The notes beneath the pieces were generated by a model that was not told where the DNA came from, ran no database searches, and worked only from the letters and a program-made list of their open reading frames with translations. Shown here in pieces: positions 1-7,950 of a stretch of 52,375 nucleotides of DNA. The position numbers were made by a program, and so were the translations under genes. Every line of letters starts with the position of its first letter. Position 1 is the first letter of the stretch. Source of the stretch: Actinomycetota bacterium (GTDB lineage Bacteria; Actinomycetota; AC-67); contig JAIVGO010000001.1 of NCBI GenBank assembly GCA_020201525.1, forward strand, positions 1 to 52,375, given 5' to 3'.

Positions 1-13
1 GTACTGGACGGTG

Positions 14-34
14 ACCGGGCGGCAGCCGCCCGGT
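14..34. terminator. GC-rich hairpin, probable terminator of an upstream gene
   Basis: A perfect 10-bp stem (ACCGGGCGGC, single A, GCCGCCCGGT) lies at the window's left edge, with no T-run after it. No gene in the window ends here, so it probably ends transcription of a gene to the left. The role is inferred from the structure only. Confidence 0.45.
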
Positions 35-89
35 GCTTGATCCCAAGTCATCGCGGTGCTGCGCCGACGCGGCGACCCCTATAGTTCAT

Positions 90-142
90 CCCGAGAAATT
101 TCAGATGGGACATGTTCCCGATCTAGATTGAGATATCTCGGG
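90..142. promoter_or_regulatory. Cluster of palindromes upstream of the luciferase-like operon
   Basis: Several symmetrical elements crowd this AT-richer stretch: CCCGAGA (90-96) pairs with TCTCGGG (136-142), GGGACATGTTCCC spans 107-119, ATCTAGAT is at 121-128 and GAGATATCTC at 130-139. It is about 190 bp upstream of the first gene. It could hold operators, for instance for the IclR regulator encoded at the end of the same operon. No promoter boxes could be assigned with certainty. Confidence 0.3.
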
Positions 143-165
143 GGAGACATGGCTACCGGCCCGGG

Positions 166-230
166 CAGTCACCCCGGCCACCGTTCGCGGCAGTCGCCCC
201 GGCCACCGTTCGCGCCAGTCGCCCCGGCCA
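166..230. repeat. 25-nt tandem repeat, about 2.6 copies
   Basis: Units begin at 166, 191 and 216 and start with CAGTC(A/G)CCCCGGCCA. The first two are 25 nt long and nearly identical; the third breaks off after 15 nt. The stretch is non-coding and GC-rich, inside the 330-bp gene-free left end. Apart from this repeat and the palindromes at 90-142, nothing else is recognisable between 35 and 316; an AAAAGGAG ribosome-binding site at 317-324 serves the next gene. Confidence 0.65.
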
Positions 231-330
231 GCGGCTCCGCCCGCCGCCAGGCCGCTTGACCTCCCCGTGCCGCCGCCCATACTCTTTCGCTATTGCGATC
301 TGCTGTTCGGCATAGCAAAAGGAGACGACC

Positions 331-1467
331 ATGAAGCTCGATCTTCTGTACGAGGTCGACGTCCCGAAGCCGTGGGCAAAGCCGCACCCCTACGGCCAGC
401 GCGAAGCCGAGCAGAAGGCGTTCGCCGAGGCGCTCGCCCAGATCAAGCTCGCCGACGAGCTCGGGTTCCGCACCGTGTGGTGTGTCGAGCATCATTTCCG
501 CGAGGGACGCTCTCATTCGCCGGCGTCGGAGGTGTTGATCGGTGCGCTCTCGCAAGCGACGAAGAACATGCGTCTCGGCTTCGGCGTCACGTTGATGCCG
601 TTCGGCTTCATCCATCCGGCTCGAGTCGCCGAAAAGGTGGCGACCGCCGACATCTTGAGTGGCGGCCGCGTCGAATGGGGAACGGGCCGCTCCACGCCGA
701 TGGAGCAGATCGCGTTCGGTGTCGATCGCGAGAAGAGCCGCGAGCAATGGGAAGAAGCGATTCGCATCGTCGTCGGGATGTGGGAATCCGAATACTTCGA
801 ATATCACTCGCCGACGTTCGACTTCCCGCGCCGCATGGTCACGCCGAAGCCGGTGCAAGACCCGCATCCGCCGGTGTGGATGGCGGCGACCAGCAAGGGC
901 TCGAGCGCGGTTGCCGGTTCGTTTGGCCTCGGCCTTCTGTCTTTCGCGATCATGCAGCCGATCGAGAAAATGGCCGAGCACATTCGCGATTACCGCGCTG
1001 CACAGCAGAAGGTCACGCCACTCACGCGCGTCGTCAACAATCGCGTTGCGGCGTACACGCTCGTTCACTGTGCCGAGTCGCTCGCGCAGTGCGAGGCCAA
1101 CGGCATCTGGGATTCGGTGTGGTGGTGGTACAAGAACCTCGCTGAGTTCACGCTCCAGTGGGAGTTCCCGCACTTCAGCCAAACCGAGAAGGATCAGATT
1201 TTCCCGCTGCTGCGCAAGCACTCCGAGGGCGATCTCGACGTCAAGGTCTTCCACGAAGGAGACATGATCATCGTGGGGAGCCCGGACGAATGCATGGAGA
1301 AGATCCTTCGGTACGAGTCGCTCGGTGTCGAACAGCTCATTTGCTACGTGCAATTCGGCCGTTTGCCACACGAATCGATCATGAAGACTATCGAGCTGCT
1401 CGGAACGCACGTGATTCCCGAGCTCGACAAGCGCGAAGCAAACGCGAAGACGATCCCGCTCACGTAG
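331..1467 (+). CDS. LLM-class flavin/F420-dependent oxidoreductase (luciferase-like)
   Basis: A 378-residue protein of the bacterial luciferase-like TIM-barrel family. These enzymes use reduced FMN or F420 to oxidise or reduce small organic substrates. The family's E-H-H segment lies near residues 53-55 (WCVEHHF), followed by the barrel segments GFGVTLMP and GRVEWGTGRS at about 85-120. Length is normal. The ATG has a strong AAAAGGAG site 6 nt upstream. It is first in a tight plus-strand run with an SDR, an SGNH hydrolase and an IclR regulator, so it is probably part of a regulated catabolic operon. The substrate cannot be read from sequence. A second family member is at 31333-32457 but is not a close duplicate. 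Confidence 0.85.
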   Translation: MKLDLLYEVDVPKPWAKPHPYGQREAEQKAFAEALAQIKLADELGFRTVWCVEHHFREGRSHSPASEVLIGALSQATKNMRLGFGVTLMPFGFIHPARVAEKVATADILSGGRVEWGTGRSTPMEQIAFGVDREKSREQWEEAIRIVVGMWESEYFEYHSPTFDFPRRMVTPKPVQDPHPPVWMAATSKGSSAVAGSFGLGLLSFAIMQPIEKMAEHIRDYRAAQQKVTPLTRVVNNRVAAYTLVHCAESLAQCEANGIWDSVWWWYKNLAEFTLQWEFPHFSQTEKDQIFPLLRKHSEGDLDVKVFHEGDMIIVGSPDECMEKILRYESLGVEQLICYVQFGRLPHESIMKTIELLGTHVIPELDKREANAKTIPLT

Positions 1468-1473
1468 GCCGTC

Positions 1474-2271
1474 ATGACGAGCGTCGACGATTCCGAGGTT
1501 CCCCCATATCCGAAGCTGGTGCGGCTGGACGGACGTGGCTTCATTGTGATCGGCGCCGGCCAAGGCATCGGCCGTCAGGCGTCGCACGCTCTTGCGTCAT
1601 GCGGGGCACACCTGTTCTGCATCGACAATCAAGAGTCGCTTGCGAAGGAGATCGCCGACGAAGTCGGCGGGATCCCGTGGACCGGTGATGCCCGCGACCG
1701 TGGGGACGTCGAAGAAGCAGTGTCCGAGGCGAAAAAGGCACTGGGCCGCATCGACGGCCTCGTCGACATCGTCGGCATGGCGAAATACATGGACATCCTG
1801 TCGACGAGCGACGAGGACTGGGATTGGACGTTCGGCGTGGTGCTCCGCCACGCCTTCCTTTTCTCCCAGCTCGCCGGCCGGGCAATGGCGGACGGCGGCG
1901 GCGGCGTGATGTGTTTCGTCGCCTCGGTCAGCGGGATCTCCAGCGCACCGCGTCACGCCGCGTACGGTGCGGCGAAAGCGGGCTTGATGTCCTGGGTGCG
2001 CTCACTTGCCGTGGAGCTCGGCCCGAGCGGCGTGCGGACGAATGCGGTCGCTCCGGGTGTCGTGTGGACGCCACGCGTGTCTGGGTACCTCGGCGAAAGA
2101 GGCCGCAAGCTGCAAAGCGACAACGCGCCGCTTCGCCGCGTCGCACTCCCGGCCGATATCGCGTCGGCGATCTTGTTCTTGTGCTCCGATCTATCGAGCT
2201 ACGTCAACGGCCAGACGCTCGTCGTCGACGGAGGCGTTGGTGCGAAGTTCCCATATCCGATGGACCTGTGA
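1474..2271 (+). CDS. Short-chain dehydrogenase/reductase (SDR)
   Basis: A 265-residue classical SDR, predicted to interconvert an alcohol and a ketone with NAD(P). The nucleotide-binding glycine motif GAGQGIG is near residues 27-33. The catalytic Ser, Tyr and Lys lie in the segment ASVSGIS...YGAAK at about 149-167. The usual NNAG segment is replaced by DIVGMAK, an uncommon variant. The C-terminus carries the family's NGQTLVVDGG. It starts 6 nt after the luciferase-like gene and its TGA overlaps the next ATG, so the genes are translationally coupled. Its substrate is presumably a partner compound of the neighbouring oxidoreductase. Confidence 0.85.
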   Translation: MTSVDDSEVPPYPKLVRLDGRGFIVIGAGQGIGRQASHALASCGAHLFCIDNQESLAKEIADEVGGIPWTGDARDRGDVEEAVSEAKKALGRIDGLVDIVGMAKYMDILSTSDEDWDWTFGVVLRHAFLFSQLAGRAMADGGGGVMCFVASVSGISSAPRHAAYGAAKAGLMSWVRSLAVELGPSGVRTNAVAPGVVWTPRVSGYLGERGRKLQSDNAPLRRVALPADIASAILFLCSDLSSYVNGQTLVVDGGVGAKFPYPMDL

Positions 2272-3254
2272 TGGATCCCGCTCCGTTTCTCCGTGGCGTC
2301 GCGTTTCCCGGCACGAAGTCCGTGCCCTATCCGCGCGCGAACCCACAAGACGCCGCGCGCTTGCCGCTCGACACGTGGGCGATGGCGCAAGTGCCCGCCG
2401 GTGTCCGGCTCGAGTTTGCAACAGACGCCGACGAAGTCGAGATCGTGTACGAGACGAAAACAGACGACCTCGGCTCCCGCGGCGACGGCGCGGGACGCAC
2501 GTTCGCGTTGTGGCGTTTTTTGCAGCCGGTCTCCGAGGATAAAGCAGTGCTCGGCGAAGGCAGAGCACGGCTGGCATGCGGCGAGACGTCCGAGCACCGA
2601 TGCATCGTTTATTTGCCGGAGGGCATGAAGCCCCGTATTGCCGGTATCGAAGTGTTCGGCGGCACCATCACACCCGCAACACCGCGCAAGCGCTGGATCG
2701 CGTACGGGGACTCGATCGCTGAAGGATGGATCGCATCGGCGCCCGCCATGTCGTGGACCGCGATCACGGCGCGCACGCATGCGCTCGATCTCATCAACAT
2801 GGGATATGCCGGTGCCGCTCGCGGCGAAGTCCCTTCCGCCGAGCAGATCGCGGGGCTACCGGCCGAGGTCATCTCGATCACGCACGGCACGAATTGCTGG
2901 AATCGAACGCCGAATTCGGTCGGGATGATGCGCGAGGGTCTCGTTGCCTTTCTCGATATCGTCCGCCATGGACACCCGGCCACGCCGATTCTCGTTGCAT
3001 CGCCGGTAATCCGCCCCGACGCCGAGGATGTGAAGAACAAGCTGGGCGCTACCCTCGACGATCTTCGGTTCACGATGGAGGACGTCGTGGAGGAGCGTAT
3101 CAAGGCCGGGGATGAGAACCTGTATCTCGCGCGCGGTTTGGAGCTGATGGGCGCGAGCATGCTCGGTGACGACGTACACCCGAATGACGAAGGCCATCAG
3201 TCGATTGCCGCGGCGCTCGGGCCGATCCTGCACGACATCGGCGGTGCCGACTAA
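2271..3254 (+). CDS. SGNH/GDSL-family hydrolase with N-terminal beta domain
   Basis: A 327-residue esterase/lipase-like protein. Block I (YGDSIAEGW) holds the nucleophile Ser at about residue 144, GTNCW is the block III oxyanion segment, and the C-terminal DDVHPND gives the catalytic Asp/His pair. The first ~130 residues look like the beta-sandwich module seen before the SGNH domain in some carbohydrate-esterase-type hydrolases. No signal peptide is visible, so it is probably cytoplasmic. The reading frame is open far upstream into the SDR gene, but the ATG at 2271 overlapping the SDR stop (TGATG) is the natural start. It probably hydrolyses an ester or lactone made by the preceding enzymes. 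Confidence 0.82.
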   Translation: MDPAPFLRGVAFPGTKSVPYPRANPQDAARLPLDTWAMAQVPAGVRLEFATDADEVEIVYETKTDDLGSRGDGAGRTFALWRFLQPVSEDKAVLGEGRARLACGETSEHRCIVYLPEGMKPRIAGIEVFGGTITPATPRKRWIAYGDSIAEGWIASAPAMSWTAITARTHALDLINMGYAGAARGEVPSAEQIAGLPAEVISITHGTNCWNRTPNSVGMMREGLVAFLDIVRHGHPATPILVASPVIRPDAEDVKNKLGATLDDLRFTMEDVVEERIKAGDENLYLARGLELMGASMLGDDVHPNDEGHQSIAAALGPILHDIGGAD

Positions 3255-4135
3255 TGGCGCGCCGCGCTCCCGCCGTCGAACGCTCGGCCGCGATTCTCAA
3301 TTTGCTTGCGGCGCACCCGGGCAAGAAGTTCACGCTGTCTGAAATTGCCCGGGACCTCGACATCAACAAAGCGACGTTGCATGCGATCCTCAACGCGCTC
3401 ATGCAAGCGGGCTATCTCGTCCGCGATCACACGGCGAAGAGTTACGGCCTCGGCGCCGTTCTCATCGCCTTGGGGAACGCAGCACTCGGCGGCTATCCGG
3501 CCGCGGACGCTGCCGTGCCGGAAATGCATGCGCTTTCTGAAGAGCTCCGCCTCGACGTCGTCGCGAGCGCTGCGATTCACGACGAAATCGTCATCCTCGA
3601 ATACTCGGGGACGCCGCGTCCCTTCGGCGTCTACGTGCAAGCAGGACAGCGCATCCCGCTCACGCCCCCGATCGGGTCCGTGTTCATCGCGTGGTCGGAC
3701 CCGGAAGCGATCGAGCGATGGATCGGCAAGCTCGGCGCATCGGTAACCAAAGACGAAGTTGCGTCGTACAGAAAGGCCGTCGAGGCAGTTCGCATCCGCG
3801 GGTATTCCGTCGGATTGGAAGGCGGGTCGCAGCGTGATCTCGTCGATGCGCTGAGCGGCACGAAGAAGAAAGGCGAACGGCGAACACTGGAGGAAGGTGT
3901 GCGTGCGGTGCGCACCGAGGAATACGCCGTGACGGAGCTCGATCCGAACGCCAGCTACCGTCCGAACCAAATCGGCGCGCCTGTGTTCGGCCCGAACGGC
4001 GAAGTCGCTTTGGGGCTATTTCTCATTGGATTCCAAGGCGCAATCTCAGGATCCCAAGTCGAGTTCCTCGCGTCGCGCCTCCGCGCCTCGGCCGACCGCG
4101 TTACCAAAGCAACGCACGGCCGTGAACCCGAGTAG
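3254..4135 (+). CDS. IclR-family transcriptional regulator
   Basis: A 293-residue regulator. An N-terminal winged helix-turn-helix (about residues 8-70, with FTLSEIARDLDINKATLHA) is followed by an IclR effector-binding domain. The ATG overlaps the hydrolase stop codon (TAATG), so it is co-translated with the luciferase-like, SDR and hydrolase genes. It is probably the local regulator of that operon, responding to the substrate or product. The palindromes at 90-142 are the nearest candidate binding sites. It ends directly against the opposing SDR gene, with no spacer. Confidence 0.85.
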   Translation: MARRAPAVERSAAILNLLAAHPGKKFTLSEIARDLDINKATLHAILNALMQAGYLVRDHTAKSYGLGAVLIALGNAALGGYPAADAAVPEMHALSEELRLDVVASAAIHDEIVILEYSGTPRPFGVYVQAGQRIPLTPPIGSVFIAWSDPEAIERWIGKLGASVTKDEVASYRKAVEAVRIRGYSVGLEGGSQRDLVDALSGTKKKGERRTLEEGVRAVRTEEYAVTELDPNASYRPNQIGAPVFGPNGEVALGLFLIGFQGAISGSQVEFLASRLRASADRVTKATHGREPE

Positions 4136-4936
4136 CTACCAGGCAGTCGTCTGACCGCCGTTGGCGCGCCAGATCTGGCCGGTGCAGAACTTCGCGGCGT
4201 CTGAGGCGAGGAACACGATCAAATACGCCTGATCGGCCGGCTCGCCGACGAGGCCCAGCGGCGATAACTTCCGCATCTGATTGACGAACGCGTCGTACTT
4301 TTCTTGGTTCACGGTGCCGTCCGCCTCGTACACGTGGCGCGTCGTGAACTCAGTGATCGTCATGCCCGGCGCGAGCGTGTTCACGCGAATGCCGTACCGC
4401 CCGACTTCGCGCGATAGCGTCATCGTCAAGTGGGCGACGGCCGCCTTTGTCATCCCGTAGAGCCCGTAGGCCGGGGCCGGCGCGTCGATGATCGACGACG
4501 AGACGTTGATGATGCTGCCCGAACCTTGCGGCTGCATGACCCGGACCGCCGCCTGACAGCCGAAGAACACTCCTTTGAGATTGATGGCGATCGCGCGATC
4601 GAGCATGTCCTCGGTCGCCTCTGCGATCCGTCCGTCGGCCGCGACGCCGGCGACGTTCGCCATGACGTCAAGGCGCCCGAACTCGGCCACCGCACGGTCA
4701 ACGAACGCGTCGACGTCGGCCTTGTTCGTGACGTCCATGCGTTGGGCGAGCGCTTTACCGCCGGCTTCGGTGATCAGCGCGACGGTTTCGGTAGCGCCGG
4801 TCTCGTTGATGTCGCCGCACAGCACGTTGGCGCCGGCGGACGCCAGCGCTTCTGCGGTCGAGCGACCGATCCCGCTCGCCGCGCCGGTGACGGCCGCCGT
4901 CTTTCCCGACAAGTCGAACGCCGCGCCCACGTCCAT
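4136..4936 (-). CDS. Short-chain dehydrogenase/reductase under the shared operator
   Basis: A 266-residue classical SDR: TGAASGIG at residues 17-24, NVAG in place of NNAG, and a Ser-Tyr-Lys set in NVSSSIIDA...YGLYGMTK. The frame is open to 5128, but the ATG at 4936 is chosen because AGAGGGCAGAG precedes it and the conserved Rossmann start follows at once. A TGACG-N3-CGTCA palindrome lies 23 nt upstream of the start. The gene is monocistronic and convergent with iclR. The operator places it in the same putative regulon as the acyl-CoA and ipd genes, so a hydroxyacyl-CoA or hydroxysteroid substrate is plausible but inferred. Confidence 0.85.
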   Translation of the reverse strand: MDVGAAFDLSGKTAAVTGAASGIGRSTAEALASAGANVLCGDINETGATETVALITEAGGKALAQRMDVTNKADVDAFVDRAVAEFGRLDVMANVAGVAADGRIAEATEDMLDRAIAINLKGVFFGCQAAVRVMQPQGSGSIINVSSSIIDAPAPAYGLYGMTKAAVAHLTMTLSREVGRYGIRVNTLAPGMTITEFTTRHVYEADGTVNQEKYDAFVNQMRKLSPLGLVGEPADQAYLIVFLASDAAKFCTGQIWRANGGQTTAW

Positions 4937-4958
4937 CTCTGCCCTCTTTTCACGAAGT

Positions 4959-4985
4959 TGACGGGCCGTCAGGTCTAGAACAATA
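4959..4985 (-). promoter_or_regulatory. TGACG-N3-CGTCA operator with adjoining -10 box
   Basis: TGACGGGCCGTCA (4959-4971) is an exact match to the palindrome repeated across the window. On the minus strand a TATTGT box (4985-4980) lies 8 nt upstream of it, so the operator would cover the transcription start of the SDR at 4136-4936. That position suits repression. The facing ribBA gene starts 235 bp away and may or may not be affected. Confidence 0.6.
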
Positions 4986-5205
4986 CCCGCAGGCATTCTC
5001 GGCTCGCCTGGGCGGCCAGGATGCGGCTGCGGGAGCTTTGACTTGTCCCGCAGCACGGCAGCCCGGCTGTCCGCCGACCTTGGAGTGCCCAGCGTCACTC
5101 GTAGCTTTCCGGTTGACGAGCAACGCATTGCGGCTTACTCTATCCTCAGGCTTTTGGTATATGGACCAGATGTTTCATATAGCAAACAAGCGAGAGGAGC
5201 ACAGG

Positions 5206-6492
5206 ATGGCGGCCGCGATCGATGAATCCATGGGGGACGTCACGGTGAGCCAGCTGCAGGCGGCGACCGCGGACCATCCGCTGGCGCGCGTCGAGGACGC
5301 CATCGCAGCCATCGGACGCGGCGAAATCGTCATAGTCGTCGATGATCCGCGACGCGAGAACGAGGGTGATTTCGTGATGGCCGCCGATCGCATCACGCCT
5401 GAGGCGATCAACTTCATGGTGACGCACGGCCGCGGTCTCGTGTGCTTGCCGATGACCGGAGAACGGCTCGATCACCTCGGCTTGCGGCAGATGGTCCCCG
5501 ATAGCAAGACGACAGCTTTCACCGTGTCGATCGATCTCGTGCACCCGGTCAACACGGGCATCTCCGCGCTCGATCGCGCGCGATGCATCAAGCGCGCGAT
5601 CGCCGTCGACGGCAAGCGCGAGGAGTTTCACAGCCCCGGCCACGTCTTTCCGTTGCGCGCGCGCGACGGGGGAGTGCTCAGGCGCGCCGGTCACACGGAA
5701 GCCGCCGTCGATCTCGCGCGCCTCGCCGGCTGCTCACCGGCCGGCGTCATCTGCGAGATCATGAACGAAGACGGGACGATGGCGCGCTTGCCCGAGCTCG
5801 TCGAAGTCGCCAAGAAGCACGGGCTGCACCTCATCTCAATCGAAGACTTGATCACCTACAGGCTCAATCAAGAGCATCTCGTCGACCGTGTCGCGGAAGC
5901 GCGCATACCGACTGCGGTCGGACCATTCCGCGCCGTGGGCTACGAATCGGCTCTCGACGGTGAGCACCACATCGCGCTCGTGTACGGCGACGTTACCGGC
6001 CACCACGACGTGCTCGTGCGCGTGCACTCGGAATGCATGACCGGCGACGTCTTCGGGAGCCTCCGCTGCGATTGTGGTGAGCAGCTGCAGCAAGCGATGC
6101 GCATGATTGCAGGAGAAGGTCGCGGCGTCGTCGTGTACTTGCAAGGTCATGAGGGCCGCGGAATAGGCATCAAGCACAAGTTGCGTGCGTACACGTTGCA
6201 AGACGACGGCGCCGACACCGTCGAGGCGAATCTCGAGCTCGGTTTTCCCGCCGACCTCCGTGACTACGGCATGGGCGCGCAGATCCTCGACGATTTGGGC
6301 ATCCAATCGGTCCGGCTGCTCACGAACAATCCCGCGAAAGTAAAGGGCTTGGAGCGCTACGGCGTCACGGTAACCGCGCGTGTTCCCATCGAGACGTCAC
6401 CGAATGCAGAGAATTTGCGCTATCTCGAGACCAAGCGCGATAAGCTCGACCACGAGCTCGCGCTGGAACGACTTGGGATGGGAATGGCGTAG
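5206..6492 (+). CDS. ribBA: Bifunctional 3,4-dihydroxy-2-butanone-4-phosphate synthase / GTP cyclohydrolase II
   Basis: A 428-residue fusion that supplies both committed precursors of riboflavin. The N-terminal RibB domain (about residues 20-220) has the acidic DDPRRENEGDF segment and HTEAAVDLARLAG. The C-terminal RibA domain (about 225-428) has the zinc-ligand cysteines in HSECMTGD...LRCDCGEQL and the catalytic GHEGRGIG. Both look intact. An upstream in-frame extension exists, but the ATG at 5206 follows GAGAGGAG at 5192-5199. No FMN riboswitch core was recognised in the 270-bp leader. The stop overlaps the FMN reductase start. The other rib genes are absent, so its position among flavin-dependent catabolic genes suggests raised flavin demand. 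Confidence 0.93.
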   Translation: MAAAIDESMGDVTVSQLQAATADHPLARVEDAIAAIGRGEIVIVVDDPRRENEGDFVMAADRITPEAINFMVTHGRGLVCLPMTGERLDHLGLRQMVPDSKTTAFTVSIDLVHPVNTGISALDRARCIKRAIAVDGKREEFHSPGHVFPLRARDGGVLRRAGHTEAAVDLARLAGCSPAGVICEIMNEDGTMARLPELVEVAKKHGLHLISIEDLITYRLNQEHLVDRVAEARIPTAVGPFRAVGYESALDGEHHIALVYGDVTGHHDVLVRVHSECMTGDVFGSLRCDCGEQLQQAMRMIAGEGRGVVVYLQGHEGRGIGIKHKLRAYTLQDDGADTVEANLELGFPADLRDYGMGAQILDDLGIQSVRLLTNNPAKVKGLERYGVTVTARVPIETSPNAENLRYLETKRDKLDHELALERLGMGMA

Positions 6493-7085
6493 TGGGAACA
6501 CCGCACATCGTCGGGATCGGCGGCACAACGAGAGGCGGATCTTCGACCGAAAAGGCTCTTCGTTTCGCCCTTGCGATCTGTGGCAAAGAAGGTTCCACGA
6601 CGACGGTGTTCGGCGGCCCCGAGCTCGCAACGCTTCCGCTATACGCCCCGGAGCACCGCGAGCGAACCGATGTCGCGATTCGGCTCGTCGAGGAGCTGCG
6701 ACGTGCGGACGGGGTGATCATCGCGTCGCCTGCGTACCACGGGAGCTTGTCGGGTCTCGTGAAGAATGCGCTCGACTACACGGAAGACATGCGTGAAGAC
6801 GACCGCGCGTATTTTTCCGGGCGCGCGGTGGGGCTTATCGCCACCGGCGCCGGGTGGCAAGGAATCGTCTCGACGCTGGAAGCGCAGCGCGCGATCGTGC
6901 ACGCGTTGCGAGGCTGGGCGACGCCAATGGGCGTCGCGCTCAACACGTCGTCGCCGATCTTCGACGCCGGTGGGGCGACGACGGACGAACGTGCAATCTT
7001 TCAAATGACGGCGATGGCACACGAGATCATGTTGTTCGCGACTCGCACGTTGAGCGAGCTCGAGCCCGCAGGGCCGCCGGCGTAA
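6492..7085 (+). CDS. NADPH-dependent FMN reductase family protein
   Basis: A 197-residue flavodoxin-fold reductase. The N-terminal GIGGTTRGGSSTEKAL is the FMN-phosphate loop, and SPAYHGSLSGLVKNALDY is the conserved flavin-ring segment at about residues 78-95. It starts with GTG overlapping the ribBA TAG (TAGTG), so the two are co-translated. Such enzymes hand reduced FMN to two-component monooxygenases or luciferase-like proteins. Coupling flavin synthesis to flavin reduction here fits a supply of FMNH2 to the oxidoreductases of the island (inference). Confidence 0.85.
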   Translation: MGTPHIVGIGGTTRGGSSTEKALRFALAICGKEGSTTTVFGGPELATLPLYAPEHRERTDVAIRLVEELRRADGVIIASPAYHGSLSGLVKNALDYTEDMREDDRAYFSGRAVGLIATGAGWQGIVSTLEAQRAIVHALRGWATPMGVALNTSSPIFDAGGATTDERAIFQMTAMAHEIMLFATRTLSELEPAGPPA

Positions 7086-7185
7086 TACCCTGACAAATCG
7101 CTGATACATCTGCCCCATTACAACGGTTGTGTTGTTGTGCGATACTCCCGGCCTCTGATCGCTCGGCTTCCGTTGGAGGGAACGG

Positions 7186-7467
7186 TTGCCAAAAGCCCGT
7201 ATCAAGATTGTTCTGATTGTGGTGACGGTAGCCGGGGCCTCGCTGATACCCGTGTTCGCCCTGAATCAGGCCGCTGCCTGTCACGATTTGGACCAGACCG
7301 CATACGTTTGCCGGCCTCGTGGCCCCGACGGCAGCTGCTACGTGCCGGGCAGCGGTCTTGGCCTCGGAGACTTGCTGGCGCCGCTCGCGAAAATCACCTG
7401 TCACGACGCGGAGCCGAGCCCCTCGCCGTCCCCGTCTGAAAGCCCGACGCCCAGGCCGGAAGGATAA
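7186..7467 (+). CDS. Small exported protein with Ser-Pro tail
   Basis: A 93-residue protein. A basic N-terminus and hydrophobic stretch (IVLIVVTVAGASLIPVFAL) form a probable signal peptide, four cysteines lie in the short mature part, and the tail is a low-complexity SPSPSPSES run. It begins with TTG, supported by GGAGGG 5 nt upstream. A weak promoter (TTACAA, 17 nt, GATACT at 7118-7145) may precede it. The function is unknown. The cysteine pairs suggest disulfides outside the membrane. Confidence 0.6.
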   Translation: MPKARIKIVLIVVTVAGASLIPVFALNQAAACHDLDQTAYVCRPRGPDGSCYVPGSGLGLGDLLAPLAKITCHDAEPSPSPSPSESPTPRPEG

Positions 7468-7494
7468 AGCGCATTTCGGGCGAATTCTCTCGAT

Positions 7495-7902
7495 ATGGAC
7501 ATCGGGGGATTCCGGGCGGGTCGTTTGGCTGCCGCGCTTCTCACTGCGTTGAGTATTGGGTCCTTCTCTCTGCCGGCACACGCCGCAGCGCAGCCGGGGA
7601 CCATCGATCTCCCGTGCGTGCATCCGGCAATCAGGGACCGCGCTTCGGCGACACAAGGCGTTTGCGGCTGGCGCGTGACCGTGACACCGGGCACCTTTAC
7701 GCTGATGCCGGCGGTGGATGCAGACCTCGACATCTACTTCTATGTTTCGACCGGGAACCCGTCATCTACTCACGCGGGGATGAACTGCGCCGGCGAACAT
7801 GGAAACGTTCCGTCGGATGCCGCGTACGCCATCATCGTTCTGTCGCCCAGCGCCTGCAGCGCTGCCGGCAACGCGTTCGTCGGGTTCACGTATACGGGGT
7901 AG
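7495..7902 (+). CDS. Exported protein of unknown function
   Basis: A 135-residue protein with a clear signal peptide ending about AHAAA at residues 28-32. The mature part is short, beta-rich in appearance, with four cysteines, and ends in AFVGFTYTG. No known family was recognised. The ATG has no obvious ribosome-binding site. It follows another small exported protein by 27 nt and may be co-transcribed with it. The acyl-CoA dehydrogenase operon downstream has its own operator and promoter. Confidence 0.55.
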   Translation: MDIGGFRAGRLAAALLTALSIGSFSLPAHAAAQPGTIDLPCVHPAIRDRASATQGVCGWRVTVTPGTFTLMPAVDADLDIYFYVSTGNPSSTHAGMNCAGEHGNVPSDAAYAIIVLSPSACSAAGNAFVGFTYTG

Positions 7903-7917
7903 GACGCCTCGTTGAGA

Positions 7918-7941
7918 ATCTGACGGGTCGTCAGATATTGT
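7918..7941 (+). promoter_or_regulatory. TGACG-N3-CGTCA operator and leaderless-type promoter
   Basis: ATCTGACG GGT CGTCAGAT (7919-7937) has 8-bp arms and is the best copy of the shared palindrome. TATTGT (7936-7941) overlaps its right edge and lies 9 nt before the ATG at 7951, without a Shine-Dalgarno sequence. A repressor here would block the -10 region of the acyl-CoA dehydrogenase operon (7951-12380). Confidence 0.65.
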
Positions 7942-7950
7942 TCTCCCGAG

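Noticed and set aside
169..1587. A 472-codon open frame on the minus strand across the luciferase-like gene
   Set aside because: It is the GC-driven antisense shadow of 331-1467 and 1474-2271. Its translation is Arg/Asp/Leu-rich without motifs, while the plus strand gives clear protein families.
4937..5205. Possible FMN riboswitch before ribBA
   Set aside because: The conserved RFN core segments were not found. The region holds the operator and promoter-like sequences only.
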